Position numbers and translations under genes: made by a program
Assembly (NCBI GenBank): GCA_964475955.1
Contig: CAYYZY010000010.1
Span: forward strand, 14,157 to 78,156
Length of the DNA stretch: 64,000 nucleotides
Reading direction: 5' to 3'
Origin: DATKZH01 sp964475955
GTDB lineage: Bacteria; Planctomycetota; Planctomycetia; Pirellulales; Thermoguttaceae
The notes under the pieces: model-generated
Database searches by the model: none
Seen by the model: the letters and a program-made list of their open reading frames with translations, nothing else
What the model was told of the DNA's origin: nothing
Shown here: positions 53,938 through 62,887 of the stretch, one piece after another
Layout: the number at the start of each line of letters is the position of its first letter
How positions within the stretch are numbered: position 1 is the first letter of the stretch

Positions 53938-54600
53938 ATGGCGTTGCATGGTCGAGAGGGCGTCGAAAACCAATCCGCGAACAAGCCTCAGTACGAGGAG
54001 AGCTTCGTACGCCGGTCGCACCAGATTCTCAGCATGGGCCACGCGCGCCTGGATGCGGCCTCTTTCGCCCGTTGCGAAGAGGAAGAGATCACCGGCGAGC
54101 TGACCCGCGCCATGCAGGAGGCCGTGCAAGACACTTCCGCTCCACGGTGGACGAGGCACTTCTGGCCATCGGAAGAAACGCGGATTCATGACCCAGATCG
54201 CCTTGGGAAGCGCCGGCTGCGAGTCGATATCGAGGTTCGGCAGCACCGGACCGTACGACGACCGCGGTTTCGTTTCGAGGCAAAGCGGCTGCACGACGCC
54301 GCCAGCCGTCGCGCGTACCTGGGAAAAGACGGGTTGGGATGCTTCTTGGATGGGCGGTACGCGAATGACGACTCGATCGCAGGCATGCTCGGCTACGTTC
54401 AGCAAGGCTCGATCGAATCGCAAGCGGCCCGCGTTGGCGGCAAGCTCGACGCCGCTCCGGAAGACTACGCTTTGGTCAAGCAGGGCAAATGGGTTCCTAC
54501 GGCGATTGTTGACCGTCTATCGACGTTCCGCTCCGTCCACAGCCGGCCGGCCGAATTGGGGCCAATTGCGCTGCTGCACACGTTTCTCCTGTTCTGCTGA
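53938..54600 (+). CDS. Putative PD-(D/E)XK nuclease paired with the methyltransferase
   Basis: 220 residues. The ATG is 11 nt after the methyltransferase stop and has GGTGG just upstream, so the two genes form an operon. The sequence LRVDIEVRQHR and then FRFEAKRLHD places Asp97, Glu114 and Lys116 in the order of a PD-(D/E)XK active site, with a beta strand before each. The N-terminal half (SHQILSMGHARLDA, EEEEITGELTRAMQEAV) is helical. The C-terminal part (YANDDSIAGMLGYVQQGSIE) may help bind DNA. No family name comes to mind. Predicted to cut unmodified DNA; other activities are possible. The assignment rests on motif order and context. Confidence 0.6.
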   Translation: MALHGREGVENQSANKPQYEESFVRRSHQILSMGHARLDAASFARCEEEEITGELTRAMQEAVQDTSAPRWTRHFWPSEETRIHDPDRLGKRRLRVDIEVRQHRTVRRPRFRFEAKRLHDAASRRAYLGKDGLGCFLDGRYANDDSIAGMLGYVQQGSIESQAARVGGKLDAAPEDYALVKQGKWVPTAIVDRLSTFRSVHSRPAELGPIALLHTFLLFC

Positions 54601-54659
54601 CTGCTCGCCGGGTTCGTAAGGCGGGCGTCTATCGTATCGCACTATCGGAGACAACTGCC

Positions 54660-56453
54660 ATGCCCTACCACCTACTACTCGCCCTCGTCTGCACCACCGC
54701 CGCGCCGGAGTGGAAAGAAGTCTCCTTCGGCGAAAAGACCCTCCTGCTCCATCCGAAGTGCGAGCGGCTTCCCACCTCGCTGCTCGGGCCGTTCGTGAAG
54801 CTGGGCGATGGGAGCGTGCTGGCCGTCGATGCTGCGCGGGTGATGGTCAGTGAGGATGATGGGCGCACGTGGGAGGAGCGGGAGCTGTTCGAGGAGCCGG
54901 AGAAGTTCGCCTGTCGCTCGGAGCGGGCGGTGGTGAGAACGCGGGAGGGGACGCTGATCGTGGCGTTCATGAACACCAAGGAGCTGGTCTTCCGCTGGGA
55001 CCAGAAGAAGGGAGGGCCGCAGCCCGGGTGCCGGCTGCCGGTCTACGCGGTGCGGAGCGAGGATGAAGGGAAGACCTGGGGCGAGCCGATCCTCGTGCAG
55101 GACGGCTACTGCGGGGCGCTCAGGACGATGATCCAGCTCGACTCCGGGCGCGTCGTGCTCGGCTGCCAGGACGCGCGCCGTGAGCCCGGCCGGCACGTCT
55201 CGTTCACCTACGTCTCCGACGACCAGGGCAAGACGTGGACCCAGAGCAACGTGATCGACCTGGGCAAATACGGCGGCTATGGCGACCACGGCGGCGGGAT
55301 CGAGCCCACGCTCGTGGAGCTGGCCGACGGCCGCCTCTGGATGCTGATCCGCACCTACCGCGGGTGTTTCACCGAGGCTTGGTCCGACGACGGCGGGCGG
55401 ACGTGGACGGACGTCGCCCCCGGCAAGATCGGCGCGAGCGGCTCGCCCGGCCAGTTGCGCCGGCTGCACAGCGGGCGCATCGTCCTCTTCTGGAACCGGT
55501 TTATCGACCCCAAGAAGCGCTCCGGGCGGCGCGAGCAGCTCTCGATGGCCTTCTCCGAAGACGAAGCCCGAACGTGGACCGAGCCGGTCGTCGTGGCCTA
55601 CGACCCGATGCGGCCCGGCGACAAGGAGCCGCAGCACCGGCTGTCGTATCCGTACGTCTACGAGCACGTGCCGGGCGAGCTGTGGGTGACCACCATGCAG
55701 GGCCCCCTGCGGATCAAGGTCTTCGAGGACGACTTCCTCCCCCGGCGACCCAGCGATAAGACCTGCCGGGTTCAGTACGTGCCCGGGGCCGCCATCCGCG
55801 TGGACGGCCGGCTCGACGACGCGGCCTGGGCCCGGGCGGCCGTCGAGACGCGCTTCACGTTCCCGTGGAAGGAGCGGCCCGCCCCGCCGACCGAGTTTCG
55901 GGCCGTGTGCGACGACGAGCACTTCTACTTCGCGTTCCGCGCCGAAGATGCCGACCTCTTCTCGCTCGACGAGCACGCCGACGAGCTCGACGCCGTGTTC
56001 GAGGACCGCGCCGAGATGTACTTCGCCCCCGACGACCGGATGCGCGACTACTACGCCGTCGAGGTCGACTCGCGCGGCCGCACGCTCGATTACCGCGGGG
56101 CCTACTACCGAAAGCTCGACTTCGCGTGGAACTGCCCGGGCCTCGAGGCCGAGGGCGTGCGCGGTCCGGAGGGCTACACGGTCGAGGGGCGGATTCCCCT
56201 GGCGAGCTTCGAGGCGATGGGCTTTCCGCGCCTGCGGCCCGGCGTGGAGATCCGCGGCGGCCTGTACCGGGCCGAGTTTGGCCACGACCGCAGCGGCCGG
56301 AAGGTCGACCAGCGCGAGACGATCCACAACCAGGGCCGCCGGCTCGAAGGCTCGCCGCCGATCGAGGCCTGGATGAGCTGGGTCGACCCGAAGACGACGG
56401 AGCCCGACTTCCACGTGCCCACCTCGCTCGGCTGGCTCGAGGTCGTCGAGTAG
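54660..56453 (+). CDS. BNR sialidase-like exo-glycosidase with C-terminal CBM9-like domain
   Basis: 597 residues. A short N-terminal segment (MPYHLLLALVCTTAAPEW) may act as a signal. The six-bladed sialidase fold is shown by Asp-boxes SEDDGRTW (64-71), SEDEGKTW, SDDQGKTW, SDDGGRTW and a degenerate SEDEARTW. Residues from about 370 form a CBM9/DOMON-like beta domain (IRVDGRLDDAAWARA, EMYFAPDDRMRDYY, YTVEGRIPLASFEAMG). The glycan substrate is not certain; planctomycete members of this fold act on sialic acids or other acidic sugars. Together with the second BNR protein, the glycosidase, the ceramidase-like hydrolase and DUF4838 it forms a degradation region. The start is ATG 60 nt after the nuclease stop. 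Confidence 0.8.
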   Translation: MPYHLLLALVCTTAAPEWKEVSFGEKTLLLHPKCERLPTSLLGPFVKLGDGSVLAVDAARVMVSEDDGRTWEERELFEEPEKFACRSERAVVRTREGTLIVAFMNTKELVFRWDQKKGGPQPGCRLPVYAVRSEDEGKTWGEPILVQDGYCGALRTMIQLDSGRVVLGCQDARREPGRHVSFTYVSDDQGKTWTQSNVIDLGKYGGYGDHGGGIEPTLVELADGRLWMLIRTYRGCFTEAWSDDGGRTWTDVAPGKIGASGSPGQLRRLHSGRIVLFWNRFIDPKKRSGRREQLSMAFSEDEARTWTEPVVVAYDPMRPGDKEPQHRLSYPYVYEHVPGELWVTTMQGPLRIKVFEDDFLPRRPSDKTCRVQYVPGAAIRVDGRLDDAAWARAAVETRFTFPWKERPAPPTEFRAVCDDEHFYFAFRAEDADLFSLDEHADELDAVFEDRAEMYFAPDDRMRDYYAVEVDSRGRTLDYRGAYYRKLDFAWNCPGLEAEGVRGPEGYTVEGRIPLASFEAMGFPRLRPGVEIRGGLYRAEFGHDRSGRKVDQRETIHNQGRRLEGSPPIEAWMSWVDPKTTEPDFHVPTSLGWLEVVE

Positions 56454-56467
56454 CCGAACGGCGGCGG

Positions 56468-57715
56468 TCAATCGCGGACCAGTCCGTACACGTTCGTGGC
56501 GCTGGCCACGTACTCGGGCACGTTGTGGTAGTCGCCGTTGACGCATTCGGTGATGCCGCGCCGCCGGTAGTCGGCGATCACGTCGCGGACCGTGCGCACG
56601 GCCAGGTCGAGGTCGCGCCGGGCGATGGTCGGGGCGACCCACGCGACGGGCGTCCCCCAGTACGCGCCGTTCTGGTACCGGCCGTACGGCACGCCCCGCT
56701 CGCGGAAGAACCGCTCCCACGACTCGCCCGCCGGCAGATGGCGCACCTGGCCGCGCTGGACGAGCCCGTCGTACTGGTCGACCAGGTAGGCGGCGATCCG
56801 GTCGGCCTGCTTTTCAGTAACGCATCCGACCTGGACGGCCAGGGCGCTGCCCCAGACGTCGATCTGCCGGCAGTCGCGATCGGCCGCCCAGAACATGCCG
56901 GCGTCGTCGTTCCACAGCACGTGCAGGTTCTTGCCGATGCGATCCGCCCGGCCGCGGTACTCGGCCGGGTCGCCGCATCCGGCCCGGCGGCACGCCCGTT
57001 CCATGCGCGTGCAGGCATCGTAGTAGAGCACCGAGCAGAAGAGGAGGTGGCCGGTCTTGGCGATGTTGTCGGTGAAGCCGTAGGGGCACTGCGGGGCGTC
57101 GGGCGGGTTGTAGACGAGGCCGTTTCGGGCGCGCCGCACGTGGTCGAGCCCCCGGCACACGGCCGGCTCGACCTGGCGGAAGAGGTCGAGGTCGCCGGTT
57201 CGCTCGACGTACGCGCAGACCAGCTTGGCCAGGAACGGGCCGTTATCCAGCGCGTGGTCGGCCAGCGGATTCTGCTCCGGCCCCGGGCCGTACACGCCGC
57301 GCCCGTCGACGGTGACGCGGTCGGGGATACAGCCGTCGTCGCGCTGGGCGGCGAGCAGGTAGCGGATCGAGGCGCGCACTTCGGCCGCCTCGAGCAGGTC
57401 GCCGGCGTACTCGACCATGTAGGTGAAATCGCGGGTCCACAGCGCGCGGTAGTTGCCCACGCCGTCGGGCGTGTGGAGCACCACGCCCCCCTTGCCCTCG
57501 ACGCGGCAGCCGCGCAACTGCCGCTCGGTGGCCGCGCGGAGCCAGGCGACGTCGTCCTCCGCGATTCGGGCGCGGATCGCGGCGACCCGCTCAGCCGGCT
57601 CGGCGCCGGTCGCAGCCGGTGCGGACATGCGGGCGCAGATTAGGATCATCGCGCATGTCAACACGTTCAGGCCGGCGGCCCGACGACCGTTTACGCATTC
57701 TTGCCGTTGTCTCAT
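56468..57715 (-). CDS. Secreted six-hairpin-type glycosidase
   Basis: 415 residues from the ATG at 57715. The ORF runs back to 57880, but that part is translated from a REP-like element (family A copy 3), so it is not native. A signal peptide is visible (GLNVLTCAMILICARMSAP, cleavage near APAATG). The body is an alpha/alpha-barrel glycosidase fold: YRALWTRDFTYMVEYAG, QRDDGCIPDRVTVDG, DHALDNGPFLAKLVCAYVERTG, VWGSALAVQVG, PYGRYQNGAYWGTP. The family number cannot be fixed by eye. A TATAAT overlaps the ATG, and the REP element begins 25 nt upstream, so expression signals here have been reshaped. Confidence 0.75.
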   Translation of the reverse strand: MRQRQECVNGRRAAGLNVLTCAMILICARMSAPAATGAEPAERVAAIRARIAEDDVAWLRAATERQLRGCRVEGKGGVVLHTPDGVGNYRALWTRDFTYMVEYAGDLLEAAEVRASIRYLLAAQRDDGCIPDRVTVDGRGVYGPGPEQNPLADHALDNGPFLAKLVCAYVERTGDLDLFRQVEPAVCRGLDHVRRARNGLVYNPPDAPQCPYGFTDNIAKTGHLLFCSVLYYDACTRMERACRRAGCGDPAEYRGRADRIGKNLHVLWNDDAGMFWAADRDCRQIDVWGSALAVQVGCVTEKQADRIAAYLVDQYDGLVQRGQVRHLPAGESWERFFRERGVPYGRYQNGAYWGTPVAWVAPTIARRDLDLAVRTVRDVIADYRRRGITECVNGDYHNVPEYVASATNVYGLVRD

Positions 57716-57740
57716 TATACTCACGCTCGCAAAGCCAATT

Positions 57741-57787
57741 CGTGGGGCACGTTTCCAACGTGCCCGGCACGATGGAATCGTGCCCCA
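57741..57787. repeat. REP-like family A, copy 3
   Basis: Identical over 47 bp to 33212-33258, although 24.5 kb away; flanks differ. It lies directly upstream of the minus-strand glycosidase start, so it separates that gene from its former upstream sequence. Confidence 0.85.
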
Positions 57788-57913
57788 CGACGAAGTCCCG
57801 ACTGCTGACGATTCAGTCGTCCTGACTCCCCCTCTTCCTTCGCGCCTCTGCGCCTTTGCGAGATGCCCTTCCCCCCGCAACGCGCGCAGAAGCAGAAGTC
57901 GTAGTCGAAGATC

Positions 57914-59203
57914 TTAATCCGGCGGCGGGCACTTGTCGACGAAGTCGAGGGCTTTCTGCATGAAGATCTCGCCGGTCATCTCGCCGAGCGAGACGCGCGA
58001 AATGTACTCGTAGCGGTCGAAGCTGCCGAAGTCGACCTTGGTGAGGATGTAGCCGAAGGCGTCGTTCGTCAGCCCGAACAGGAAGTTGTGCTCGCCGCGC
58101 ATCTTCCGCTTCAGGTAGAACCCGATGTTCGGCAGCGCCTCGCCGGGGACGGTCAGGATTTGGGCGCTGCCGAGGTTGACCACGTTGACGCGCGTCGTGA
58201 TGCGGCGGTCGTCGCCGGTGGGGTAGTTCAGCGGCGAATGGCGAACCACCACCCACATCTCGTCGCTCTCGATGGGGAATTCCACGGCGACCGCCCCGCA
58301 GAACAGCCCGGGGTCCTCGTCGACCGGCGCGCCGTCGAGGATCCGCAGCGATTCGTCGGCCAGGGCGCGGCCGATGCGGAGGCACTCGTCCCAAGTCTGC
58401 ACGTCTTCAAAGTGTCCCGGGTGGCTTTCGCGGGGCCGGTCGAAGTCGCGGTTGTCGGCCGTCACCATACCGCCCTGGGCGCCGTTGACGAACATCGCCA
58501 TGCCGCCGGCGCTCGACTCGATCCGCTCGCACATCGGCCCGACCAGGTCGGGGCTGACGATACCGACGTCGGCGCCGAGCACTTCGGGATGCACGGCGTA
58601 GTTGACCAGCGTGACGATCGGCTCGCCCTCCGGGCCGACCGCCTGGAGGACGCCGGCGCGCCGGTCGTACAGCTCGGGCGCATAGGCGTTGTAGGCGATC
58701 TTGCCTTCCACCTTGCCCGTGGCCACACGCAGGTGGGCCGGGCGCAGGCTGCCGACCGCTTCGTTGACCGCCTCGGCGATCTTGCGGCACACAGTGTACA
58801 TGTAGGCCAGATTGCCGGTGTGCCCGCCCTGCCCGTCGGGGAAGCCGTAGCAATCGGGCGCGCTGTGCGTGTGGGTGGCGGCGATGAGCACGTTCTCGGG
58901 CGGCACGCCGCGAATCTGTTTGCGGGCCCGGTCGCCCAGCACGGAGGGGAAGCCCAAGAGGTCGACGCTGACGACGGCCACGCGCAGGTCGCCCCGCTCG
59001 AACACGGCGGCCCGAGCGGTCAGCTCCCCCCGCTTCTCGTCGGCCGGCGCCGTCGGCCCCATCCCCCCGGAAACCGGCAACAGCGGCTCCGGCGTAATCA
59101 CCCGCACGCCGGTACCGACCCTGATCTCCGCGCCGGCCGTGCCGGCGAGGAAGAGGGCAAGAGATAAGGCGAGGGCCAGGACGAGGGGGAGTCGTTTGCT
59201 CAT
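57914..59203 (-). CDS. Neutral/alkaline ceramidase-like hydrolase
   Basis: 429 residues from the ATG at 59203, with a strong ribosome site (AAGGAG, spacing about 7) and a signal peptide (LPLVLALALSLALFLAGTAG, cleavage AGA-E). The N-terminal catalytic domain matches the neutral ceramidase fold: GVRVITPEPLLPVSG, VAVVSVDLLGFPS, VLIAATHTHSAPDCYGFPD (zinc His pair), TLVNYAVHPEVLG, AMFVNGAQGGMVTADN. The C-terminal part is shorter than in the eukaryotic enzymes. Members hydrolyse the amide bond of ceramides; planctomycete relatives are often annotated as hypothetical. It lies between two carbohydrate-active genes on the same strand, which suggests glycolipid or acylated-glycan turnover (inference). 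Confidence 0.8.
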   Translation of the reverse strand: MSKRLPLVLALALSLALFLAGTAGAEIRVGTGVRVITPEPLLPVSGGMGPTAPADEKRGELTARAAVFERGDLRVAVVSVDLLGFPSVLGDRARKQIRGVPPENVLIAATHTHSAPDCYGFPDGQGGHTGNLAYMYTVCRKIAEAVNEAVGSLRPAHLRVATGKVEGKIAYNAYAPELYDRRAGVLQAVGPEGEPIVTLVNYAVHPEVLGADVGIVSPDLVGPMCERIESSAGGMAMFVNGAQGGMVTADNRDFDRPRESHPGHFEDVQTWDECLRIGRALADESLRILDGAPVDEDPGLFCGAVAVEFPIESDEMWVVVRHSPLNYPTGDDRRITTRVNVVNLGSAQILTVPGEALPNIGFYLKRKMRGEHNFLFGLTNDAFGYILTKVDFGSFDRYEYISRVSLGEMTGEIFMQKALDFVDKCPPPD

Positions 59204-59326
59204 GAGTTGGCTCCTTCTGAGGTGAGGGCGGCGCGCCATGCGCCGCGGCATGTCGGGATATCGAACGGGAGTGGTTGATCGCGTGATTCGTGTCGTACAC
59301 GTGCCGCAGGTCAGCCCCGCGTCCTA

Positions 59327-60544
59327 CTACTTCGCAAAATCCTCCTCCCGCAAGCTCAAGTGAACATGATAGCTGAACCGCGTCGTCACCCAGAGCTCGC
59401 CGGGGGTGGGTTCGAAGAGGTCGGGGTAGGAGAGGCCGCCGGCCGGGCGGCGGGCGATGACGACGGGGTCGGTCCAGGTGCGGCCGTCGTCGGCCGAAAA
59501 GGCGAGCGAGAGCTCGTTGCGGTGCCAACTGGCCGGCGCGTCGCAGAGCTGGCCGTCGCCGCCCCGCCGCGCGATCTCCGTCTCGCCTTCGGGGTAGAGG
59601 CGGTTCCACACCAGGGCCAGGCGCCCGCTGGCCAGCCGGAGCATGGAGGGCGGGGCGCTGGAGGCGTCGATCGTGCCCGGGTGGATGGTCCGCCAGGACC
59701 GGCCCTTGTCCCGGGAGTACGCCTCCCAGAGGAGGTCCCAGTTGGTGCGGAGGAGCATCCACAGGCGGCCGTCGGCCAGCTCGGTGAGGGTGGGCTCCAG
59801 GGCGCCGTCGTGGTGGCCGGAACCGCCCAGGTCGATCAGGTTGCTGCGCCGCCACGACTTCCCCTCGTCGGGCGAGACGAACACGTAGACGCCGTGCCGG
59901 CCCGGGTTGTGCAGCAGGTCCTGGATGGGGACGACGATCTCGCCGGTCGACGCCTGGATCATGTCGATCAGCGCGCCGCAGTAGCCGTGGGAGACCTGCT
60001 GCCGGTCGGTCCAGGTGGCGCCGTCGTCGGGGCTGCGGATCGACCAGACGTCGAGCCGGGCCTCGTCGATCGCGTCGCGCCGGCTCGAGTCCCAGCCCCA
60101 CTTGTACGTCGACATGTCCATGTAGACCAGCACCAGCACGCCCTCGCGCGTGCGCACCAGCACGGCCGACTTGCTCGGCACGCCCGGCCCGGGGCCGTCG
60201 TAGATGGGCCGCGGCTCGGACCACGTGCGGCCGTCATCGTCGGACACCCGGGTGGCGTTGGCGTCGACGACCAGCAGGCGGCCGTCCCCCAGCCGGGCGA
60301 ACGGGCCCGTGTTCTCAAACGGCAGCGGCTTGCAGCGCGGCTCGATCCAAACTGCGTCGTCGGCCACGCCCGCGGCCGTCCAGGTAAGCAGGACGGCAAA
60401 GACGGTGCGGCCAATGAGGGTCGCTGTTCGCTCCGCGAACAAACGCCTTTTCGCGGAGCGAAAAGCAACGATTGCAGCGGCCGTCCACGGGCTGCTCCTC
60501 GGGGCGCCGCAAGAGGCGAGCGGACTTTTGCCGGTGGTCTTCAC
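59327..60544 (-). CDS. BNR sialidase-like protein with a repeat element inside its leader
   Basis: 405 residues from the GTG at 60544, which has AAGGAG 7 nt upstream. The hydrophobic signal core (IGRTVFAVLLTWTAAGVAD) starts only at about residue 43. Residues about 24-39 (AIVAFRSAKRRLFAER) are encoded by REP-like family B, so the element lies in frame inside the leader and creates an unusually long charged n-region. The catalytic part has Asp-boxes SDDDGRTW, SPDEGKSW, SRDKGRSW and SADDGRTW, plus DLFEPTPGELWVTTR near the end. It is a shorter paralogue of the protein encoded at 54660, without the CBM9-like domain. Whether export still works is open. Confidence 0.75.
   Translation of the reverse strand: MKTTGKSPLASCGAPRSSPWTAAAIVAFRSAKRRLFAERTATLIGRTVFAVLLTWTAAGVADDAVWIEPRCKPLPFENTGPFARLGDGRLLVVDANATRVSDDDGRTWSEPRPIYDGPGPGVPSKSAVLVRTREGVLVLVYMDMSTYKWGWDSSRRDAIDEARLDVWSIRSPDDGATWTDRQQVSHGYCGALIDMIQASTGEIVVPIQDLLHNPGRHGVYVFVSPDEGKSWRRSNLIDLGGSGHHDGALEPTLTELADGRLWMLLRTNWDLLWEAYSRDKGRSWRTIHPGTIDASSAPPSMLRLASGRLALVWNRLYPEGETEIARRGGDGQLCDAPASWHRNELSLAFSADDGRTWTDPVVIARRPAGGLSYPDLFEPTPGELWVTTRFSYHVHLSLREEDFAK
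60431..60468. repeat. REP-like family B, copy 2 (inside a CDS)
   Basis: Matches 32668-32705 with the same stem arms (CTCCGCG/CGCGGAG and TTTTCGC/GCGAAAA). It lies within the leader of the sialidase gene and keeps the reading frame. Confidence 0.75.
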
Positions 60545-60583
60545 GGTTCGCTCCTTATCTTGATGACGAACTGCTCGGCCCGT

Positions 60584-62320
60584 TCACCTCTTCTCCAACC
60601 GCTCGATCGACGCCTCGCACTGGTCGAAGGCGTCGCGGATGGCGGCGATTCGCCCACGCACCGGGTCGGTCTTGGCTTGTTCCTGGGCGGCGTCGAGGTG
60701 GCGGCGGAGCTTGTCGCGGGTGGGTTGGTCGAAGATCTTGGGGCCCAGCACGTTGGCCCGGCCGGCGCGGAGGCCGTAGGAGATACACTGGTCGCTGCGG
60801 GCCATGGCGTGTTCCGTTTCCGCGAGGTACGCCTTCATGGGCTCGGCGGCTTCTTGGAAGAACTTGCGGCAGAAGTCGTCGATGAGCCAGTCGACGTCGA
60901 GGTCGGCGTTCCAGGCGAGCTTGGCCGCGACGTAGTAGTTCAGCGGCGCCCGGGGCCAGGGGCCGGTTTGCGTGTAGAAGCCCTTGGCGCCCAGGTCGCG
61001 GTACCAGGGGATATCGTGCCGCATCGTGTGGACCATCGGCCAGAGCATCTCGTTCCGCGACCAGCCGCCCAGGGCGTAGTACTCGTAGATGAACAGCCGG
61101 TCGGTGAGCCGGCTCCAGGTTTGGGCCAGTTGGCGGAAGTCCTGGTTGGGGAGGAAGTTGTCGCTGGGCTGGTACGTCTTGCCCGCCTCGCAGCCCGCGG
61201 CGGCGATGGGGTGATTGTGGCAGAAGTAGATGTGGCAGAGCTGGACGATCAGGTTCTCGGCCGGCCGGTAGCCCTCGATCTCCGGCGGCAAGGCGTACAT
61301 GGCGTAGGCGCCGACCTTGATCTCCACTTCGGGGTAGCGCTTGGCGACCCGCCGGGCGATCTCCTCGTTGAGCACGCTGAGCCGTTTCGAGTAGCGGGCG
61401 AACCAGCCGCGGTGCGGCTCGTCGAGCGCGGTGCAGCGGGGGCATTCGCAAAAGCCGCCGCCGTCGTTGGGCGAGAGCGTGATGATCTCGATCGTCGGGT
61501 CGGCGTCGAGCGTTTCCAGCAGGCCCTCGGTCAGCTTGTCGACGACCTCGGGATTCGTCGTGCAAAGCTGCGTGCTGTGGCTGTGCTCGCGGGTCGACTT
61601 CCGCCGCTTGCCGTCGACGAGCGGGAACCAGTCGGGGTGGTCGTCGAAGTACTTTTCCGGCGGGATGAGAATAGCGAAGGTGTGGAAGTGCCACTTCCAG
61701 TTGACGCCGACCGGCTTGCCGTCGACCTTCACCTGGACGTTCATCCGCTGCTTGAGCGACCAGTCGTTCGAGTCGACCCAGCGGTAGTGGAACGACGGCT
61801 TGACGTGGCGGCGGAACGTGCCGACCGAGAGGGCGTTGGCCTCGGGGACGACCTCGCCCAGGTCGCCCGGCTCGCACCATCGCACGCCGAACTCGCGCTC
61901 CACGAGATCGTACACGCCGAACAGCGTGCCCAGGGGGCAGCGGCCCGCGATGACCAGGCCGGCGTCGTCCGCCCGGGCGGCGTAGCCGTCGCGCCCCAGC
62001 CGCGCCTCGGTAAGCGTGAACCCGGCCGATTCGGCCTTGTGCGTGCGCCCGAGCCGGATGCCGTAGCCCGACGGCCGCTCCGGCTCGCTCGCGATCGGTA
62101 GCGCCACGCCGGTGATCGCTTCGGCGTAGTCGGCCAGCTCCCGGGCGGCGTAGGTTTCCAGCTCGTGGGGCGTTTCTGGGAGCACGACGGTCGCCTTCGC
62201 CCGGCCGTCGGCGACGAGCGCGTGCCGCGGCCCGTCGGCGGGGGCGAGCGTCTCCTGCGCCCCGGCGGAGCACGCCAGGCCGAGCGTGAGGATCGCGAGG
62301 GTCGTGGAGGCGATTCGCAT
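60584..62320 (-). CDS. Secreted DUF4838 glycoside-hydrolase-like protein
   Basis: 578 residues from the ATG at 62320 (GGGAG 7 nt upstream), with a signal peptide (MRIASTTLAILTLGLACSAGA). The N-terminal half contains an alpha-glucuronidase/hexosaminidase-type alpha-beta domain (TPHELETYAARELADYAEAI, GVYDLVEREFGVRWC). DUF4838 follows, with LSPNDGGGFCECPRCTALD, ISCY-free but typical YAMYALPPE, FIYEYYALGGWSRNEM, and a helical C-terminus. The family occurs in polysaccharide-degrading gene clusters; the exact bond cleaved is unknown. It is the same strand as the BNR and ceramidase-like genes and may share their transcript. Confidence 0.8.
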   Translation of the reverse strand: MRIASTTLAILTLGLACSAGAQETLAPADGPRHALVADGRAKATVVLPETPHELETYAARELADYAEAITGVALPIASEPERPSGYGIRLGRTHKAESAGFTLTEARLGRDGYAARADDAGLVIAGRCPLGTLFGVYDLVEREFGVRWCEPGDLGEVVPEANALSVGTFRRHVKPSFHYRWVDSNDWSLKQRMNVQVKVDGKPVGVNWKWHFHTFAILIPPEKYFDDHPDWFPLVDGKRRKSTREHSHSTQLCTTNPEVVDKLTEGLLETLDADPTIEIITLSPNDGGGFCECPRCTALDEPHRGWFARYSKRLSVLNEEIARRVAKRYPEVEIKVGAYAMYALPPEIEGYRPAENLIVQLCHIYFCHNHPIAAAGCEAGKTYQPSDNFLPNQDFRQLAQTWSRLTDRLFIYEYYALGGWSRNEMLWPMVHTMRHDIPWYRDLGAKGFYTQTGPWPRAPLNYYVAAKLAWNADLDVDWLIDDFCRKFFQEAAEPMKAYLAETEHAMARSDQCISYGLRAGRANVLGPKIFDQPTRDKLRRHLDAAQEQAKTDPVRGRIAAIRDAFDQCEASIERLEKR

Positions 62321-62538
62321 CGGTCGGTCTCCCGTCTTCGAATGCGCGTGGGTCTCGTACCTCGACCTGCCTATTATGCACAAGTCGTGTTGGTCTGCCA
62401 GACGTCCGTTTCGTTAGTCCTTCCGCAGTCCCAGAATCGCGGAGAGGACGCTATTGACCCGGAAAGGCAGCGTTTGGGCCTCTCCTCTGGTTGCTTCCGG
62501 CGCGCCGAAGACTGGCCAACGATTTACGAAACGGACAT

Positions 62539-62750
62539 CTAGGCGAGGCGCGTGGTTTGGCGGGCCACCATGCCGATGCACGCGCCGGTGCTGACGCCGG
62601 AGAAGCGGGCGTCGGTGACCACCGCCACCTGGTGTCCGCAGGAGAGGTGCCGCAGCGCCGCCGTGATCTGGTAGATTTCTTCCATGCCGGACCCCAGCGG
62701 CCCGCGGCCCATCAGCACAAGCACGTCGCCCGGCTCGATGGCGCGCCGTC
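62539..62750 (-). pseudogene. C-terminal remnant of an IlvD/Edd-family (xylonate-type) dehydratase
   Basis: The frame reads IEPGDVLVLMGRGPLGSGME, then EIYQITAALRHLSCGHQVAV and VTDARFSGVSTGACIG. These are the conserved C-terminal blocks of dihydroxy-acid/sugar-acid dehydratases; the MEEIYQIT form resembles the YagF/YjhG D-xylonate type. About 70 residues remain of a family usually longer than 550, with no Fe-S cysteines. Dead gene. It implies that a sugar-acid pathway gene once lay beside the degradation set. Confidence 0.75.
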
Positions 62751-62887
62751 CTACACCCTTTGGAGATACTCACAAAGAGCAAAGCCGTGCGGAAACCGTA
62801 TCTCACGCTCGCTCCGAGCCAAAAAAGCGGCAATGCACTCCCACGGTCCAAAGCGGCTGCACGCTCGCACCCCTTCCCTTCTGCCGG

